Shown here one piece after another: positions 1 through 5,581 of a stretch of DNA of 6,194 bases (its first letter is position 1; each line of letters begins with the position of its first letter). Origin of the DNA: Acidobacteriota bacterium (GTDB lineage Bacteria; Acidobacteriota; Terriglobia; UBA7540); contig PMYF01000953.1 of the NCBI GenBank assembly GCA_003171295.1, positions 1 through 6,194 on the forward strand. Direction: 5' to 3'. The notes under the pieces are model-generated. The model did not search any database, was not told the origin of the DNA, and was given only the letters and a program-made list of their open reading frames with translations. The position numbers were made by a program, and so were the translations under genes.

Positions 1-344
1 GCTTCGGCGCGATCGGGATTCACCTGGGTTACGGGGTGGGGGTGAGTACGACGATGGGCTTCGGGGGCGGCGTGCTGTTTGGTGGTGTGATCTACGCCTT
101 CGCGAGTTTTCTCTATAGTCAACAGGCCTCGAGCCATGTCCGGACGGGGGACCTGGTGGGGAACACGGCGCAAGTGAGCGTGGGCATTCCCCAGGATGGA
201 ATGGGCCAGGTGCGCTGCACCCTGGGCGACACGGTGGTGGAGAAGGTCGCCCGCGCGGTGAACCACAAGGAGATTCCCGTCAATACCCTGGTAAGAATCA
301 ACGCCATCGTCGGGGAGATTGTGCTGGTGGAACGCGCGGAATAA
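1..344 (+). CDS. NfeD-like membrane protein, C-terminal part (5' end outside window)
   Basis: The reading frame is open from base 3 to the TAA at 342-344 with no stop before the window edge, so 113 codons of a longer protein are seen. A GTG at base 36 falls inside the hydrophobic part and is unlikely to be the true start. Residues about 18-38 of the visible part form a Gly/Phe-rich membrane segment. A short linker follows, then a beta-rich domain (about 50-112) with the spacing of the NfeD OB-fold: a GDLVGNTAQVSV strand, a GMGQVRC turn, IPVNTLVRI, and a final GEIVLVE strand. NfeD/YuaF-type proteins are partners of flotillins; in Bacillus YuaF works with FloT in membrane microdomains. The flotillin gene starts 63 bases downstream, which supports this call. 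The exact subfamily cannot be fixed without the N-terminus. Confidence 0.82.
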   Translation, partial: FGAIGIHLGYGVGVSTTMGFGGGVLFGGVIYAFASFLYSQQASSHVRTGDLVGNTAQVSVGIPQDGMGQVRCTLGDTVVEKVARAVNHKEIPVNTLVRINAIVGEIVLVERAE

Positions 345-396
345 AGCCGCAGGTGCAGCCGCCTGCCACGCGCCCAGCCTTCTGGCCCGACGTCCT

Positions 397-404
397 GGAG
401 GAAG
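397..404 (+). promoter_or_regulatory. Ribosome binding site of the flotillin gene
   Basis: GGAGGAAG lies 3 bases before the ATG at 408 (GGAGGA core with a 5-base gap). It fixes the flotillin start and is the only strong Shine-Dalgarno in the 63-base gap after the NfeD-like gene. Confidence 0.8.
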
Positions 405-407
405 ATT

Positions 408-1988
408 ATGCCCTTTCCGCCCTTCGTCATTATCCTGGCGGTAATTGCCGCCATTGCCTTGCTGGTCGCGCTTTCGCGCTTCAGCAAGAATTACATCAAG
501 GTGCCGCCTAACGCGGTGGCCATCTTCAGCGGGCGCAAGCATAAGCTGCCCGATAACGGCGTCGTGGGCTATCGCATGGTGCGCGGTGGCGCGGCGTTTC
601 GCTGGCCACTGCTGGAGCAGGTTGATTATCTTTCGCTGAACGTCTTTACGATTCCACTCGAGATCAAGCGCGCCTACACGCTGAAAGGCGTCCCGATTTC
701 CGTGAAAGCCGTCGCCAATGTGAAGATCAAAGGTGATGACATGTCGCTGGCCGCGGCGGCGGAGCGCTTTCTGGGGATGACGCACGACACGATTCAGAAG
801 GTGATCTTCCAGACGCTGGAAGGCCACCTGCGGTCGATTCTCGGCACGCTGACGGTGGAGGAAGTAAACAGCGACCGGGCAAGCTTCGCGCAGAAGCTGA
901 CGTCGGAAGCGGCGCTGGACCTGGAGCGCATGGGCATTGGCGTGGATGTGCTGACGATCCAGGACATCAGCGACGAGGAAGGCTATCTTGACGCGCTGGG
1001 TAAGAAGCGCACCGCGGAAGTGAAGCGCGACGGAACCATCGGCGAGGCTGAGGCCACGCGCGACGCGAAAATCAAATCCGCGCAGGCAATGCAGGAAGGC
1101 GAGAAAGCGAAGTTCGACGCTGATGCCAATATCTCCGCGGCGCAACGCGACTTCGCGGTGAAGCAGGCGCAATACCAGGCCGAAATTGAGATGGAGAAAG
1201 CCAAGTCCGCACAGGCCGGACCGCTTTCGGAAGCCAAGGCGAGGCAGGCGGTGGTCGCGGAAGAAGTGCGTGTGGAGCGAACCCGCACGCAGGAACAGAT
1301 CGCCGTGCAGGAACAGGAAGTGCTGCGCAAGCAGAAAGATCTCGAGGCCACGGTGATCAAGCCGGCGGAGGCGGAACGTCAGGCGGCCATTGTGCGCGCG
1401 GAAGCCAAGAAGCAAGCGGCAATCCTCGAGGCGGAAGGGCAGAAGTCCGCGCAGATCGCGCTGGCCGAAGCCCAGCAGGAGAAGTTGAAGCAGGAAGGCA
1501 TGGGCCGCGCGGCGGCAGTGGAAGCGGAAGGCCGCGCCGAGGCAGCGAAGATCGAAGCCATGGGTCTGGCGCAGGCCCGCGCCATCGAGGCCCAAGGCGT
1601 GGCAGAAGCGCAGGCCATCCTGAAGAAGGCGGAAGCGTGGCGGCAGTTCAACGACGCGGCGAAATTGCAGACGTTGCTCGAGAAGCTGCCCAGCGTTCTG
1701 CAAGCCGCGGCGGGGATTTTCGGCGCCGTGGCTGCTCCCCTCGGGAATATTGATAAGGTTGTGGTCATCGAGCAAGGCGACGGCGCGACGGGTGACGGCA
1801 CGGGCGGCATCGGGCGCATCGCGCGCGTCGGGCCGGCGCTGGTGTTCAGCTTGCTCCAGCAACTCCAGGCGATGGGGTTGGATATTCCCACGGTGCTTTC
1901 GCAACTCGGCGTAAATGGCGAAAAGCTGGCCGCGGCGGTGAAGCCCGCGGCGCCGCGTGCGGAGGCTGGCGAAGAGAAGAAACAGTAG
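408..1988 (+). CDS. Flotillin-family SPFH/PHB-domain protein (YqiK/FloT type)
   Basis: This 526-residue membrane scaffold protein is expected to organise flotillin microdomains at the inner membrane. An N-terminal hydrophobic segment (about 5-23) is followed by the SPFH/PHB domain (about 28-200), with flotillin-like stretches YIKVPPNAVAIFSGRK and, near its end, GIGVDVLTIQDISD. Residues about 200-415 are a long Ala/Glu/Lys/Gln-rich coiled coil with recurring EAEG, EAQG and EAMG units, typical of flotillins. The C-terminal part (about 417-500) has a hydrophobic helix pair around a Gly-rich linker (about 457-468), where flotillins usually self-associate. The charged tail ends in EEKKQ. Length is in the normal flotillin range. 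It follows the NfeD-like gene on the same strand after 63 bases, the standard arrangement for this pair. I assign no symbol because floT and yqiK cannot be told apart here. Confidence 0.95.
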   Translation: MPFPPFVIILAVIAAIALLVALSRFSKNYIKVPPNAVAIFSGRKHKLPDNGVVGYRMVRGGAAFRWPLLEQVDYLSLNVFTIPLEIKRAYTLKGVPISVKAVANVKIKGDDMSLAAAAERFLGMTHDTIQKVIFQTLEGHLRSILGTLTVEEVNSDRASFAQKLTSEAALDLERMGIGVDVLTIQDISDEEGYLDALGKKRTAEVKRDGTIGEAEATRDAKIKSAQAMQEGEKAKFDADANISAAQRDFAVKQAQYQAEIEMEKAKSAQAGPLSEAKARQAVVAEEVRVERTRTQEQIAVQEQEVLRKQKDLEATVIKPAEAERQAAIVRAEAKKQAAILEAEGQKSAQIALAEAQQEKLKQEGMGRAAAVEAEGRAEAAKIEAMGLAQARAIEAQGVAEAQAILKKAEAWRQFNDAAKLQTLLEKLPSVLQAAAGIFGAVAAPLGNIDKVVVIEQGDGATGDGTGGIGRIARVGPALVFSLLQQLQAMGLDIPTVLSQLGVNGEKLAAAVKPAAPRAEAGEEKKQ

Positions 1989-2095
1989 AAGTGGGTCCGG
2001 GGTCCGAAGGCCGGGATGGGCGGCTGGGTGGTTCTCCAGGGTGGCTTCGACTGCCACACCTTGGCCGCGTGGGATCGCGGGCAGAGGGGCAACGC
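1989..2095 (+). other. Intergenic gap between flotillin and the carbonic-anhydrase-like gene
   Basis: This 107-base GC-rich gap has no recognisable promoter. One perfect 5-bp hairpin (GTGGC at 2041-2045, GCCAC at 2053-2057, 7-base loop) is not followed by a T run, so it is not an intrinsic terminator. Read-through from the flotillin gene is therefore possible. The frame of the next gene stays open back to a GTG at 1991, but that stretch is Gly/Arg-rich low-complexity translation and is probably not coding. Confidence 0.5.
2083..2089 (+). promoter_or_regulatory. Ribosome binding site deciding the start of the carbonic-anhydrase-like gene
   Basis: AGAGGGG sits 6 bases before the ATG at 2096. 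This favours that ATG over the in-frame GTG at 1991, which lies 2 bases after the flotillin stop and has no good Shine-Dalgarno. Confidence 0.65.
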
Positions 2096-2560
2096 ATGCC
2101 GAGCGTTCAACTCTCGTCGTCGCTGCAGCGCGCCGACGCTGAAGTGTTGGCCATTCATTGCAGCGATCATCGATTTCAAGCCGCGTTTTACGAATTTCTA
2201 AACCTCAAGCTGGACCTTAATGAGAACTACGACCTGCTGGTATTGCCCGGCGGGCCGCAATGCCTGACGCTGGTTGAATACCTGCCCAAGTTCTCCTGGG
2301 CGGGTTGGAAGTGGCTTCGGTATCAGGTGGAGGCGCACGACCTGAAGCGGCTGATCCTGATCCAACACCAGGACTGCGGTTGGTACAAGGAACTGCCCTT
2401 TCACCTGCATGCTTCCTCCGAGCCGCGCCTGCGCCAGGAAGAAGACCTGCGGCGCGCGCGGGCGGCGCTCGCCAAGGAGCGCCCTGACTTGAGGGTCGAG
2501 TTCTACTACGCGGGCTGGGATGCGAGCGAGCGCATTACCATCGACGAGGTCTCCGGTTGA
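2096..2560 (+). CDS. Compact beta-carbonic-anhydrase-like protein
   Basis: The 154-residue product keeps the zinc-site pattern of beta-class carbonic anhydrases. IHCSDHRF gives Cys22, Asp24 and Arg26 (CxDxR), and LILIQHQDCGW gives His91 and Cys94 (HxxC), each after a hydrophobic beta strand as in the Rossmann-like CA fold. It differs from typical enzymes. It is short, lacks an obvious N-terminal helical arm, and has LPGGPQ (residues 50-55) where the family usually has an Asn-Ala-Gly element. It also has a Trp-rich segment (FSWAGWKWLRY) after that. No signal peptide is visible, so it is probably cytoplasmic. CO2 hydration is possible from the metal ligands but not shown; it may be a divergent CA-like family with another role. 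Its TGA overlaps the next gene's ATG by one base, so the two are probably translationally coupled. Confidence 0.8.
   Translation: MPSVQLSSSLQRADAEVLAIHCSDHRFQAAFYEFLNLKLDLNENYDLLVLPGGPQCLTLVEYLPKFSWAGWKWLRYQVEAHDLKRLILIQHQDCGWYKELPFHLHASSEPRLRQEEDLRRARAALAKERPDLRVEFYYAGWDASERITIDEVSG
2546..2550 (+). promoter_or_regulatory. Ribosome binding site of the MgtC/DUF4010 gene inside the preceding gene
   Basis: GAGGT lies within the last codons of the carbonic-anhydrase-like gene, 9 bases before the ATG at 2560. It supports that ATG over the TTG immediately before it at 2557. Confidence 0.55.
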
Positions 2561-3819
2561 TGCCCACTTACACCCAGATTGCCTGGCAAGGCGCCATGGC
2601 CATGCTGATGGGCTTGCTGATCGGCCTCGAGCGACAGCACGCGCAGCGCGGCGACGAGGCGCTGTTCGCGGGCGTCCGCACCTTCCCCATCATTGTTCTG
2701 AGCGGATACCTCTCCGGCCTGCTGACGCGGGCGGGATTTACCTGGGTGCTACCCGTGGCGCTGGCGGGAACATGCGCGATTGGGGTCGCGGGGTATGTGG
2801 CGAAGGCGGGCGGGCCGCACAAAGGCGCCACCTCGGAGTTCGTCGTGGTTCTCGCCTTCATTTTTGGTGCGCTCACTGCGCTGGGCTTCCTGATTCCAGC
2901 CGCCACCTTCGCCGTCGTCACCACCTTGCTCCTTTCCATCAAAGCGCCCCTGCATCACCTCGCCGAGAGACTCCGCGAAGATGAGCTCTATGCCATCCTC
3001 AAGTTTGGGATTGTCAGTGTGATCGTGCTGCCACTGCTTCCCAACCGTCCTTACGGGCCGTTCCAGGTTTTGAACCCGCGTTTGATCTGGTGGATGGTCG
3101 TATTGATTTCCGCCGTCAGCATGATCGGTTACGTGCTGATGCGTTTGTTCGGAGCGCGGCAGGGTGTGGCCGTGACCGGCGTGCTGGGGGGGATCGCCTC
3201 GAGCACCGCGGTCACATTCGGCCTGGCGCAGGAGGCGCGCGAGGCGGCTGATCCGCTGGCCAGGTACTTCGCACTGGGGATCGTGATCGCCTCCACGATC
3301 ATGTTCTTTCGCATTCTGCTGCTGGCTTTCGTCATTGAACCTGGTCTGGCACACGCCCTGATACTCCCCATGGCGCTGCCTGTGGTGATCGGGGCGGGCG
3401 TGGCACTCTTCCTCTGGAAGCAGAAGGGCGCTGAGCAAGAAGCTCTGCTGCAGGTGAAGAATCCCATGGAGCTGGGCAGCGCCATCAAGCTCGGATTGTT
3501 CTTTGCCGCCGTCCTGTTCATCTCTCGCGCGGCCTTTCATTACTTCGGTTCTACCGGGGTCTATGCGGCGGGAGCGCTGTCGGGCCTGGCGGATGTCGAC
3601 GCCTTCACGATTTCTGCGGCCAGGATGGCGCAGCAGGGCGTGGTGGCCCAGGGTACAGCAGGCTCTGCGATTCTGCTCGCGGGGGCCATGAATACGCTGG
3701 TGAAAGGCGGGATGGCTGCCTTCCTGGGCGGTCGCGCCTTGCGCCGCGTCACCCTGCCGATTTTCGCGGCGCTGGCTCTGGCCGCGATCGTGGCGAGTAT
3801 CGCGGCGGCCTATTCCTGA
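2560..3819 (+). CDS. MgtC/SapB-type membrane protein with DUF4010 domain
   Basis: This is a 419-residue multi-pass inner-membrane protein with many hydrophobic segments and a short hydrophilic stretch near 287-302. The N-terminal third resembles the MgtC/SapB/YhiD domain: GLLIGLERQ (18-26) followed by GVRTFPIIVLSGYL (38-51) and two more membrane helices up to about 127. From about 175 to the end it matches the DUF4010 pattern: TGVLGGIASSTAVTFGLA (206-223), NPMELGSAIKLGLFFAAVLF (301-320), GALSGLADVDAFTIS (338-352) and NTLVKGG (378-384). Length is typical of full MgtC-DUF4010 proteins. The MgtC domain is linked to Mg2+ homeostasis and acid or intramacrophage adaptation in other proteins, but the function of the DUF4010 type is not established. 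I chose the ATG within the TGATG overlap; a TTG one codon earlier is possible. The coupling suggests a functional link with the carbonic-anhydrase-like protein. Confidence 0.92.
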   Translation: MPTYTQIAWQGAMAMLMGLLIGLERQHAQRGDEALFAGVRTFPIIVLSGYLSGLLTRAGFTWVLPVALAGTCAIGVAGYVAKAGGPHKGATSEFVVVLAFIFGALTALGFLIPAATFAVVTTLLLSIKAPLHHLAERLREDELYAILKFGIVSVIVLPLLPNRPYGPFQVLNPRLIWWMVVLISAVSMIGYVLMRLFGARQGVAVTGVLGGIASSTAVTFGLAQEAREAADPLARYFALGIVIASTIMFFRILLLAFVIEPGLAHALILPMALPVVIGAGVALFLWKQKGAEQEALLQVKNPMELGSAIKLGLFFAAVLFISRAAFHYFGSTGVYAAGALSGLADVDAFTISAARMAQQGVVAQGTAGSAILLAGAMNTLVKGGMAAFLGGRALRRVTLPIFAALALAAIVASIAAAYS

Positions 3820-3836
3820 TCTGGCCGCCCCTTCTT

Positions 3837-3842
3837 GGAGGT
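3837..3842 (+). promoter_or_regulatory. Ribosome binding site supporting a TTG start
   Basis: GGAGGT is a near-perfect Shine-Dalgarno 5 bases before the TTG at 3848. The alternative starts ATG 3863 and ATG 3872 have no comparable site, so the rare TTG codon is favoured. Confidence 0.65.
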
Positions 3843-3847
3843 GAAAC

Positions 3848-4885
3848 TTGGTAAGCAACAGGATGGCTCTCATGCGCACCTTCTTCGTGATACTCCTCTT
3901 CGTGCAGCTCAGCGTGCCGGCGCATGCTGCTCAGGGGTTGGATGTCTATTGCATCGACGTGGAAGGCGGGCAAGCCACACTCTTCGTCACTCCTGCCGGC
4001 AAAGCGATGCTGGTGGATACGGGCTGGGCGGGCTTCAACGGCCGCGACGCCGACCGCATCGCTACCGTCGCCAAGGCGGCGGGTGTTACACGCCTTGATT
4101 ACCTGCTGGTCACGCACTACCACCTGGATCATGTGGGGGGCGTGCCCCAACTGGCCGAGCGCCTGCCGGTTGGCACGTATGTCGACCACGGGCGCAGCGT
4201 CGAGACGGATCCGGAAGCTGCCGAGCTTTTCCACGCTTACCTCCGGGTAAGGGATCGGGCCTCCCACCTGATTGTGAGGGCGGGGGACCGAATTCCCGTC
4301 GAGGGAATGGAGGTGCGAGTCGTGGCCTCAACCGGTCAAGGGATTACGCGGCCACTCACAGGAGCGGGTGACCCGAACCCTCTCTGTGCGAGTACCAAAT
4401 CTCGTGAGGTGGATCCTTCTGAAAACGCGCAGTCGATTGGCATCCTGATTGAATTTGGCAAGTTTCGCATGATTGACCTGGGCGATCTGACCTGGAACAA
4501 GGAATTGCAGTTGGTTTGCCCCAGCAACCTGCTCGGAAGGGTGGACGTTTACCTGGCTACACACCACGGGTTGGATGAGTCGAACTCGCCCGCCATTGTG
4601 CATGCACTCAGGCCGCGGGTGGCCGTTATCAACAACGGCTCGAACAAAGGCGGCTCGCCGGAAGCCTTACAGACGATTCGCACCTCTCCCAGCCTGGAGG
4701 ACATCTGGCAGTTGCACTACGCCCAGGACGCAGGCAAAGAAAACAACGCGCCAGAACCTTTCATTGTGAACGTGGACCAGGAAAGCAGCGTGAGCTGGAT
4801 CAAGCTCGAGGCCCAGGCCGATGGGCAGTTCACTGTGACCAATAGCCGCAACGGGAAAACCAAGACCTACTTACCACGACCGTAA
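3848..4885 (+). CDS. Secreted metallo-beta-lactamase-fold hydrolase, ComEC/Rec2-like
   Basis: The 345-residue product (TTG start) has a signal peptide. The hydrophobic run TFFVILLFVQLSV (11-23) ends in AHA before AQG, a signal peptidase I site near residue 27, so it should act in the periplasm or outside. The mature part is a metallo-hydrolase: a GKAMLVDTGW strand (51-60), the metal motif THYHLDH (His90, His92, Asp94, His95), a later acidic ligand in DLGDL (Asp213), and THHG (His239-His240). This order resembles the soluble C-terminal domain of ComEC/Rec2, but here it is a free-standing protein with no channel domain. An insert around 160-195 carries NPLCASTKS. Cys35, Cys180 and Cys224 could form a disulfide in the periplasm. 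The substrate is unknown (nucleic acid or phosphoester are possibilities by family). It lies 28 bases after the MgtC-type gene and probably shares its transcript. Confidence 0.9.
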   Translation: MVSNRMALMRTFFVILLFVQLSVPAHAAQGLDVYCIDVEGGQATLFVTPAGKAMLVDTGWAGFNGRDADRIATVAKAAGVTRLDYLLVTHYHLDHVGGVPQLAERLPVGTYVDHGRSVETDPEAAELFHAYLRVRDRASHLIVRAGDRIPVEGMEVRVVASTGQGITRPLTGAGDPNPLCASTKSREVDPSENAQSIGILIEFGKFRMIDLGDLTWNKELQLVCPSNLLGRVDVYLATHHGLDESNSPAIVHALRPRVAVINNGSNKGGSPEALQTIRTSPSLEDIWQLHYAQDAGKENNAPEPFIVNVDQESSVSWIKLEAQADGQFTVTNSRNGKTKTYLPRP

Positions 4886-5160
4886 CCTGGCGCCGCCACA
4901 ACCGGCAAAGGCAATTCAAAAGGCGAGGGCAAACCTCAACCCGCATGCGTCAGCTCAACCCCACCCGGAAAAACTGATGCGGATTCCCAGGCGCATTGTG
5001 GCAGGAGGGAGCGGCGAGGTTGCAGGTGTCTGGCCAGAAGGCCAAAACGAGGGTTGAAGTACATTTCTGACCCTCCCCCGCGCGTCCGAGGGAGTTCTCC
5101 TTCACCCACCCACCACGGCAGGCTCACTCTCCGCGGGTCTTTCCTTCCTTGGGGTAACTT
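4886..5160. other. Gene-free stretch with clustered short dyads and a repeated octamer
   Basis: I see no credible gene here. The octamer CTCAACCC occurs at 4935-4942 and again at 4954-4961, and its partial inverse GGGTTGA at 5051-5057. Short dyads include the palindrome CGCATGCG (4942-4949), ATGCG/CGCAT (4977-4981 with 4992-4996), TGGCC-AGAA-GGCCA (5031-5044) and CCCTC/GAGGG (5071-5075 with 5088-5092). None is followed by a T run, so no intrinsic terminator can be assigned. It could be a degenerate repeat element or just untranslated DNA ending the upstream transcription unit. Confidence 0.4.
5031..5044. repeat. Perfect hairpin TGGCC-AGAA-GGCCA
   Basis: Five base pairs close a four-base loop. 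It lies about 145 bases after the hydrolase stop and is followed by AAAACGA on the plus strand. With no T run on either side in the right orientation, a terminator is not supported. Confidence 0.4.
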
Positions 5161-5176
5161 ATTAGGACACTGGAGC

Positions 5177-5192
5177 TTAAGTCCGGAGTTAA
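5177..5192. promoter_or_regulatory. Near-perfect 16-base palindrome, candidate regulator site
   Basis: TTAAGTCCGGAGTTAA is palindromic at all positions except one symmetric G/G pair. It ends 17 bases before the -35 box at 5210, a typical place for an activator or repressor dimer. Which protein would bind is unknown. Confidence 0.45.
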
Positions 5193-5209
5193 TAGATGGT
5201 CACTGACTA

Positions 5210-5238
5210 TTGACAACCGAGGGGGGTGGACCTATACT
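5210..5238 (+). promoter_or_regulatory. Near-consensus sigma-70-type promoter
   Basis: A perfect -35 TTGACA (5210-5215) and a five-of-six -10 TATACT (5233-5238) are separated by exactly 17 bases. Transcription would begin near 5245. It faces the polysaccharide export gene and is by far the best promoter match I noticed in the window. The -10 is not of the extended TGn type. A 5-bp dyad (AATAG at 5191-5195, CTATT at 5207-5211) touches the -35 box and could serve as an operator. Confidence 0.75.
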
Positions 5239-5422
5239 TCCCGACGGCCTATTTTGTCTGGGTAAATTGGTGGACCGCTCTAACTGCGTCGGTTCCTTTC
5301 CACGGCATCCGAGCAGCTTACCGCTCGTGTTTGAGTAAGCCAGTGCCCGCGAACACACAGGGTGTCACTTATCTTCACGCCAGCTGCGCACAACCGCGGT
5401 ATGACAGCACAAAGCCGACAAG

Positions 5423-5445
5423 GGCAAGTTCATTATTCTCTTGCC
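5423..5445 (+). other. Leader hairpin GGCAAG/CTTGCC
   Basis: This perfect 6-bp stem around an 11-base AT-rich loop is among the cleanest hairpins in the leader. A GGCGGTGC sequence follows 10 bases later (5456-5463). There is no T run after it, so it is not a simple terminator. Confidence 0.4.
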
Positions 5446-5567
5446 AGGTGTGTGGGGCGGTGCTTTTCGAGGGAACGGCGGGAAGTAGCGGCAAGGTGAA
5501 AGGACGCCCGGGTTCGTCCGGGAGGTGAACGCGGTGGTCTTGCGGGTTGCCGGGAACCGGGGCGGGG

Positions 5568-5574
5568 AAGAGGT
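5568..5574 (+). promoter_or_regulatory. Ribosome binding site of the polysaccharide export gene
   Basis: AAGAGGT sits 7 bases before the ATG at 5582 and supports that start. A second candidate, GGGAGG at 5520-5525, lies 8 bases before an in-frame GTG at 5534. That start would add 16 residues in front of an already long signal-peptide n-region, so it is less likely. Confidence 0.55.
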
Positions 5575-5581
5575 ACGGCCT

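Larger units (their letters stand above)
5245..5581 (+). promoter_or_regulatory. Long structured 5' leader of the polysaccharide export gene
   Basis: About 337 bases separate the predicted transcription start from the ATG at 5582, with no credible gene between. Perfect short stems are visible: CCGACG (5241-5246) with CGTCGG (5287-5292), beginning at the likely RNA 5' end; CGAGC (5310-5314) with GCTCG (5323-5327); GCTTAC (5316-5321) with GTAAGC (5335-5340), which overlaps the previous one and excludes it; GGCAAG (5423-5428) with CTTGCC (5440-5445) around an AT-rich loop; and GGACG (5502-5506) with CGTCC (5515-5519). I do not recognise a known riboswitch class. The length and alternative stems suggest, but do not prove, control at the leader level. 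Confidence 0.5.

Noticed and set aside
349..366. GCAGG/CCTGC hairpin between the NfeD-like and flotillin genes as a terminator
   Set aside because: The stem is only 5 bp with an 8-base loop and no T run follows, so it would not stop transcription by the intrinsic mechanism.
1991..2095. N-terminal extension of the carbonic-anhydrase-like protein from GTG 1991
   Set aside because: The added 35 residues are Gly/Arg/Pro-rich with no fold signal, while a good ribosome site precedes ATG 2096.
1379..2179. 266-codon minus-strand open frame opposite the flotillin coiled coil
   Set aside because: Its Ala/Ser/Cys-rich composition mirrors the repetitive Glu/Ala codons on the plus strand, and no domain is visible.
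2749..3879. 376-codon minus-strand open frame opposite the MgtC/DUF4010 gene
   Set aside because: The translation is hydrophilic low-complexity (Arg, Gln, Gly, His-rich), typical of the antisense of a GC-rich gene. The plus strand carries clear family motifs.
4921..4960. AGGGCAAACC resembling part of a cyclic-di-GMP (GEMM) riboswitch
   Set aside because: Only the short GGGCAAACC string matches. The rest of the conserved core and the tetraloop stem are missing, and it lies upstream of the promoter, not in the leader.
4936..5127. 63-codon minus-strand open frame in the gene-free stretch
   Set aside because: It starts with GTG, has a purine run too close to the start, and shows no recognisable motif. 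It fits chance in GC-rich DNA.
5401..5499. 32-residue upstream open frame starting ATG at 5401 in the leader
   Set aside because: No Shine-Dalgarno sequence precedes it, and the Arg-rich product has no attenuator-like codon run. A leader peptide cannot be excluded but is not supported.
5226..5528. 100-codon plus-strand open frame across the promoter and leader
   Set aside because: It would start with a GTG inside the promoter, upstream of the predicted transcript start. The translation shows no domain, and the frame overlaps the leader stems.
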